From Candidatus Poribacteria bacterium (GTDB lineage Bacteria > Poribacteria > WGA-4E > GCA-2687025), in assembly GCA_028818695.1 (NCBI GenBank), contig JAPPNK010000014.1, positions 32,237-96,236 of the forward strand: a DNA stretch of 64,000 bases, read 5' to 3'. A program made the translations under genes and the position numbers. Positions 62,801 through 64,000 of this stretch are shown here, piece after piece; position 1 is the stretch's first letter; each line of letters starts with the position of its first letter. Below the pieces are notes generated by a model. That model had not been told where the DNA came from. It was given only the letters and a program-made list of their open reading frames with translations, and ran no database searches.

Positions 62801-62883
62801 TGTCGGAGCATCAGCGGGAGGCTGAAAAGGTGCGCGCCCGCTTTGAATCGATCTTCAGGGCGCTGATGAAACGGACGCCTTAA
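59770..62883 (+). CDS. glnE: Glutamine synthetase adenylyltransferase/deadenylylase
   Basis: About 1038 residues, with two nucleotidyltransferase domains that add and remove AMP on glutamine synthetase in response to PII. Seen: YCVIGMGKLGGGELNFSSDVD in the N-terminal half and YAVVGMGKLAGRELNYSSDLDAQFVY in the C-terminal half, plus GPGGIRDIEFIAQ and the matching YGGLVDIEFLVQ. The start is uncertain. A TTG at 59707 is in frame but is itself the -35 box. Downstream of the likely transcription start no ATG, GTG or TTG is in frame until the codon for ALRAMAEL near 59896. AGGGG lies 8 bp before ATC at 59770, used here as a tentative start. Confidence 0.9.
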   Translation: MDRHDAEILLHPENAPTPTDAANLLAPYRIEDPRGAVQTLRAMAELFGWGPSFSGHAAQFIKSAAVSANPDMALKRALHYARAIASPHNFFSYALEIPQLIDDLMTAFGGSEYLSAILIRHPGYLPWLLQTMDESGRKPLEKRAKELLNEMRSDRSGESKRGVLRRFKRRETLRIGMRDLLQAASVDETTAELAFVADAAFQGAYLLAQAETRQSLGRPLNADGSEAGYCVIGMGKLGGGELNFSSDVDILCVYSEDGNTDKGGANQTYFQRLTEKLIEIMSAPTQDGYVFRVDLRLRPQGGSSPLARSLASYEGYYEAWGELFDRQALIKARYAAGDQNLARAFLSMTEAFAYRTLQDAAEIEDTLEEIYRTKLQIEARIAQKEDPRLHVKLGPGGIRDIEFIAQAMQLTRGGVDRSLRARGSIDALNALAAAGHLPNEEAERLKDAYRFMRRVENCIQLVSDQQRYSLPSDEAEWERHARRLGYADSPSETFRRDFEERQTFIRSVFDRLFRADESPFRRMMNRLLDEDSPSPETAEFLLSYGLEDAKGASRALNALAKGSSRVRFSPRVRRAFRDFAEPLLNELKETPDPSLALTQLERFLSASKARASYFDLLKEVGPIRQLLVRLLGESRFIGDILAQNPVVFETLVAGAQMGERVESPEPLYEKLKTQAARAKEDPTLAARRFRQTEMVRIGARDLLGESDVLTTTLELSLLAEAILRYETERMFNELAERRGIPKHEDGSPATYAVVGMGKLAGRELNYSSDLDAQFVYSGPGKTTKGEPNGAFFSRMAASMASQWKRPALGSRFYELDLRLRPYGRGGPTALTLDGYCEYYETHAELWERQAAVKSRPVAGDEALGNAWRRLADEFAYAKPLTPEEAEQIYSVRARKENKAARETGRMHNIKSGYGGLVDIEFLVQALQLRWGLTIRSARSPNTLDALNALTREGLVEPKVRSELRHAYLYLRKVENRLQIVENRSLAALPNDPAALSQLARRLYYESVEELLSEHQREAEKVRARFESIFRALMKRTP

Positions 62884-62891
62884 ATAAAAAC

Positions 62892-62926
62892 GGCTGGCTA
62901 GTTTTTTGAAGGCAAGCTAGCCAGCC
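62892..62926 (-). terminator. Terminator between glnE and the discoidin-like gene
   Basis: GGCTGGCTAG (62892-62901) and CTAGCCAGCC (62917-62926) form a perfect 10-bp stem. On the minus strand it is followed by GTTTTTATTT, so it ends the gene at 63094; glnE, ending 9 bp away, may use it too. Confidence 0.8.
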
Positions 62927-63093
62927 AACAGGAATCATCGCGTGTGGTTACGCAATATAAAAACGCAGCAAGGCCGCTTCGCGTTTCATAGACGAGGTCA
63001 ATTTCAACCCGTCTCAAAACGGCGAGGCGGCCTTTCGGCCCTTCCCGCGATGCCTGCCGGCGTCGCAACAATGTTCCGTCAAACGCGCTTGGA

Positions 63094-63873
63094 CTATATC
63101 GGCTCCTTCATCGCGCTCTTCGTCTTGCTGTCGCTGGACGCTTCAATGCTGGCTGCGCTGTCCGAGATGTCCGCTTCAGAGCCTGTCACTTCGATTTCCA
63201 TCAGGCGTACCGTCATGACAACCGACAGCCTCACCCTTCGATCAAGGGTTTGAGCGCTCTCCCCCCGCTTCTTATCCATCATCGTGTTGATGACGATGCG
63301 CACCTGGTCAGTTTTCACCGTGTTGAAAAGAAACTTTGAGACAGGTTTCATCTGAAACGCCTTCCGACCGGGGACATACCCCCATCCGCTTTTAACCATC
63401 CCAACAGTCTTCCAAGGACGAAGCTCGTCGTTCATGTCGCGCACTTGCAGGAAGGCGTTTTCGATGCCGACCGCGGGAGCGTCCGGCGCGTCTGTCTCAT
63501 GGATGACGATTCGGTTGATGCGCTGAGGCTCCTTTAGACGTATATGGATCCATGGACTGCCTCTATCGATAGCGGTTTGGACAGCTCCGCCCTGATTCCG
63601 ATTTCGCCCGCGGCGCTCATTTTCGCCCCGCTCCCATGTGTATTCCCAGCCTTCTCCATCGCTCCACTTGGACGAGTCTTTGACTCCGTTGATGAGCGAG
63701 TCGGCCGAGCGCGAGCCGCTGGAGCCTGCCGATTTGACGGTCGCGCCGGCGTCGAGGGTCGCATAATCCAGCAGCTGCTTACTTAGCGTGTCGTTGAGCG
63801 CGGCGCATCCAGCCCAGCATAACGCGGCAACCGCCATGCATGCCGCCATGCCGATCCGTATTCGTCGTTGCAT
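63094..63873 (-). CDS. Lipoprotein with discoidin-like domain
   Basis: A 259-residue protein. Signal peptide with lipobox LCWAGC (Cys near residue 23), so probably a lipoprotein. A low-complexity Ser/Gly stretch is followed by a beta-sandwich resembling F5/8 type C domains (WIHIRLKEPQRINRIVIHETD, AFLQVRDMNDELRPWKTVG, VRIVIN), then an acidic Ser-rich tail. Such domains bind sugars or other ligands; the assignment is by pattern. ATG 63873 follows AGAGGAAAC. Confidence 0.75.
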   Translation of the reverse strand: MQRRIRIGMAACMAVAALCWAGCAALNDTLSKQLLDYATLDAGATVKSAGSSGSRSADSLINGVKDSSKWSDGEGWEYTWERGENERRGRNRNQGGAVQTAIDRGSPWIHIRLKEPQRINRIVIHETDAPDAPAVGIENAFLQVRDMNDELRPWKTVGMVKSGWGYVPGRKAFQMKPVSKFLFNTVKTDQVRIVINTMMDKKRGESAQTLDRRVRLSVVMTVRLMEIEVTGSEADISDSAASIEASSDSKTKSAMKEPI

Positions 63874-64000
63874 GATGTTTCCTCTCAAGATGACCTACCG
63901 CATGATACTAAAAACTAGCCGCCAATGTCAACTCCCCCCTCTGAGCGGTGGTACGCTCATGCGATGGTGATGGTAGAATCGGATTTAAATTGGTTCAACA

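Overview
The window comes from a bacterium with about 55-60% GC (estimated by eye). Its genes are densely packed and sit on both strands. It most likely belongs to Candidatus Poribacteria or a close relative, for these reasons: two phytanoyl-CoA-dioxygenase-like genes, two Gfo/Idh/MocA oxidoreductases, a formylglycine sulfatase, LamG and CBM9-like secreted proteins, and a giant WD40/dockerin protein whose C-terminus carries an NPFNPETWIPF motif like those I recall from that phylum. The assignment is an inference; no rRNA is present to confirm it.

Layout. 0-10 kb: two CBM9-like secreted paralogs, a Gfo/Idh and phytanoyl dioxygenase pair, a metallo-beta-lactamase-fold protein, a nickel superoxide dismutase with its maturation protease, two related membrane proteins, mutL and a second dioxygenase. 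10-20 kb: tRNA-Trp, a zinc alcohol dehydrogenase, RNase H, pncB, hisG-coaE, a NicO-like nickel transporter, an orphan nuclease-like protein, Gfo/Idh, an AAC(3)-like acetyltransferase and an OGG-type glycosylase. 20-26 kb: three membrane proteins, then the operon rplU-rpmA-obg-proB-proA. 26-35 kb: unknown duplicated genes, two secreted unknowns, and a 1685-residue modular surface protein with four identical 324-bp repeats. 35-44 kb: a sulfatase/aminotransferase pair, then scpA-scpB-pseudouridine synthase-HAD with a DNA methyltransferase upstream, and trpS. 44-48 kb: nusA-ylxR-infB. 48-64 kb: secreted LamG proteins, a pentapeptide-repeat protein, a UPF0182 giant, two Na/Pi-like transporters, a basic-tailed membrane protein, glnE and a discoidin-like lipoprotein.

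Themes. Tandem paralog pairs recur six times. Four secreted proteins end in nearly the same 18-residue C-terminal motif, which is the best candidate here for an undescribed sorting or attachment tag. Sigma-70-like promoters with 17-bp spacers are easy to recognise, including one with a perfect consensus before sodN. At least two genes have a strong Shine-Dalgarno placed before ATA rather than ATG. Three genes carry single-base frameshifts; these may be real decay or assembly errors. A short palindromic repeat is dispersed between genes, and one copy is flanked by sequence that survives uninterrupted at a paralogous site.

Housekeeping functions are split among translation (rplU, rpmA, infB, trpS, tRNA-Trp), transcription (nusA), chromosome segregation (scpAB), DNA repair (mutL, OGG-type glycosylase), NAD, CoA, proline and histidine synthesis, and nitrogen control (glnE). 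The accessory part is dominated by exported, carbohydrate- or surface-directed proteins.
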